DNA of 5,036 nt from Halothece sp. MAG. Its GTDB lineage: Bacteria; Cyanobacteriota; Cyanobacteriia; Cyanobacteriales; Rubidibacteraceae. This document shows, in pieces, positions 4,763 to 5,036 of this stretch. Positions within the stretch are counted from its first letter, which is position 1. The number at the start of each line of letters is the position of its first letter. The DNA lies in assembly GCA_018610095.1 (NCBI GenBank), contig JAHEOB010000113.1, positions 1-5,036 on the forward strand. Direction: 5' to 3'. Under the pieces are notes generated by a model. It made no database searches and had not been told where the DNA came from. It saw only the letters and a program-made list of their open reading frames with translations. Made by a program: the position numbers and the translations under genes.

Positions 4763-5036
4763 TCACTCCCCACCTAATTCCTCATTAACTTGTCCATAAA
4801 TCAACAGAGTAAAAACCCCCGTACCGCCGAGGATATTACCGAAAGTAGTTGGGAATAAGAATGTAAAAAAGTAGTCTGAAAAACTGAGGTTATTTTTATA
4901 CAACCAGTAAGCCGCTTCAGAAGAACCGACAATGACGTGCGTAAATCCCCCCAATGCCATTAGATAAGTGATGAAAAATATCAACAACACTTTATTCTTC
5001 ACAGAAGGCAACATCTAAACAAGTGAAGCAATTAAA
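4763..5036 (-). pseudogene. Formate/nitrite transporter family protein, C-terminal part with an in-frame amber stop
   Basis: The visible end matches the last third of an FNT pentameric channel (FocA/NirC/YfdC type, about 270-280 residues, six helices), which moves small monovalent anions across the inner membrane. From the Met at 5014: NKVLLIFFITYLMALGGFTHVIVGS covers helix five with the conserved central pore His (residue 26), and FLFPTTFGNILGGTGVFTLLIYGQV (52-76) is the terminal helix with its P-T-GN-GG motif. The frame continues to the right edge as LIASLV, broken by TAG at 5015-5017. FNT proteins usually read LAVWM at this point, so TAG probably replaces the Trp codon TGG by a single base change. 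An 83-residue product restarted at the ATG at 5014 would lack most of the pore and has no evident ribosome site. The family call is secure. Whether the gene is dead, misread, or suppressed cannot be told here. Confidence 0.8.

Overview
The window is AT-rich bacterial DNA. The protein set suggests a Gram-negative proteobacterium, probably a gammaproteobacterium: an outer-membrane beta-barrel tail, an AI-2E/PerM permease, a small MscS channel, CsbD, a formate/nitrite transporter, and an amidoligase with a class I glutamine-amidotransferase-like partner. No rRNA or tRNA is present to fix the genus, so this placement is inference. Every recognisable gene lies on the minus strand except one outer-membrane protein remnant.

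Right end, transcribed leftwards. The window opens with the last third of a formate/nitrite transporter that carries an in-frame amber codon where the family normally has Trp (5015-5017). Next is an unrecognised small gene split between two frames (4302-4606), with a T6 run where a single-base slip would join the halves. After a gap of about 280 bp with no convincing gene comes csbD (3809-4018), preceded by a TATAAT box. A roughly 320 bp intergenic region holds a 14 bp inverted repeat, a C9 tract and a second TATAAT box. It is followed by an AI-2E family permease (2435-3490) and, 78 bp on, a short MscS-type channel (1811-2356). These two could be co-transcribed.

Middle. A 135 bp AT-rich element with perfect 18 bp terminal inverted repeats (1616-1750) looks like a MITE. 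It sits between the 3' ends of the mscS-like gene and a plus-strand outer-membrane barrel fragment (1385-1597). That fragment is 5'-truncated and lies back to back with a 5'-truncated rhodanese fragment (1195-1374, minus). The two broken ends meet within about 10 bp, which marks a deletion or rearrangement junction.

Left end. The rhodanese fragment leads directly into an amidoligase (193-1191), which overlaps by 16 bp the start of a peptidase C26 / class I glutamine-amidotransferase-like gene that runs off the window (1-208). By family knowledge, this pair would ligate an amino group to a carboxylate (amidoligase) and hydrolyse a gamma-glutamyl-type amide (C26). The substrate is unknown. The operon appears to have lost its original promoter and upstream genes at the 1375-1385 junction.

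Overall this is a patchwork of intact envelope and transport genes with several decayed ones and a small mobile element, typical of an eroding accessory region. I see no CRISPR array, integrase or complete transposase.
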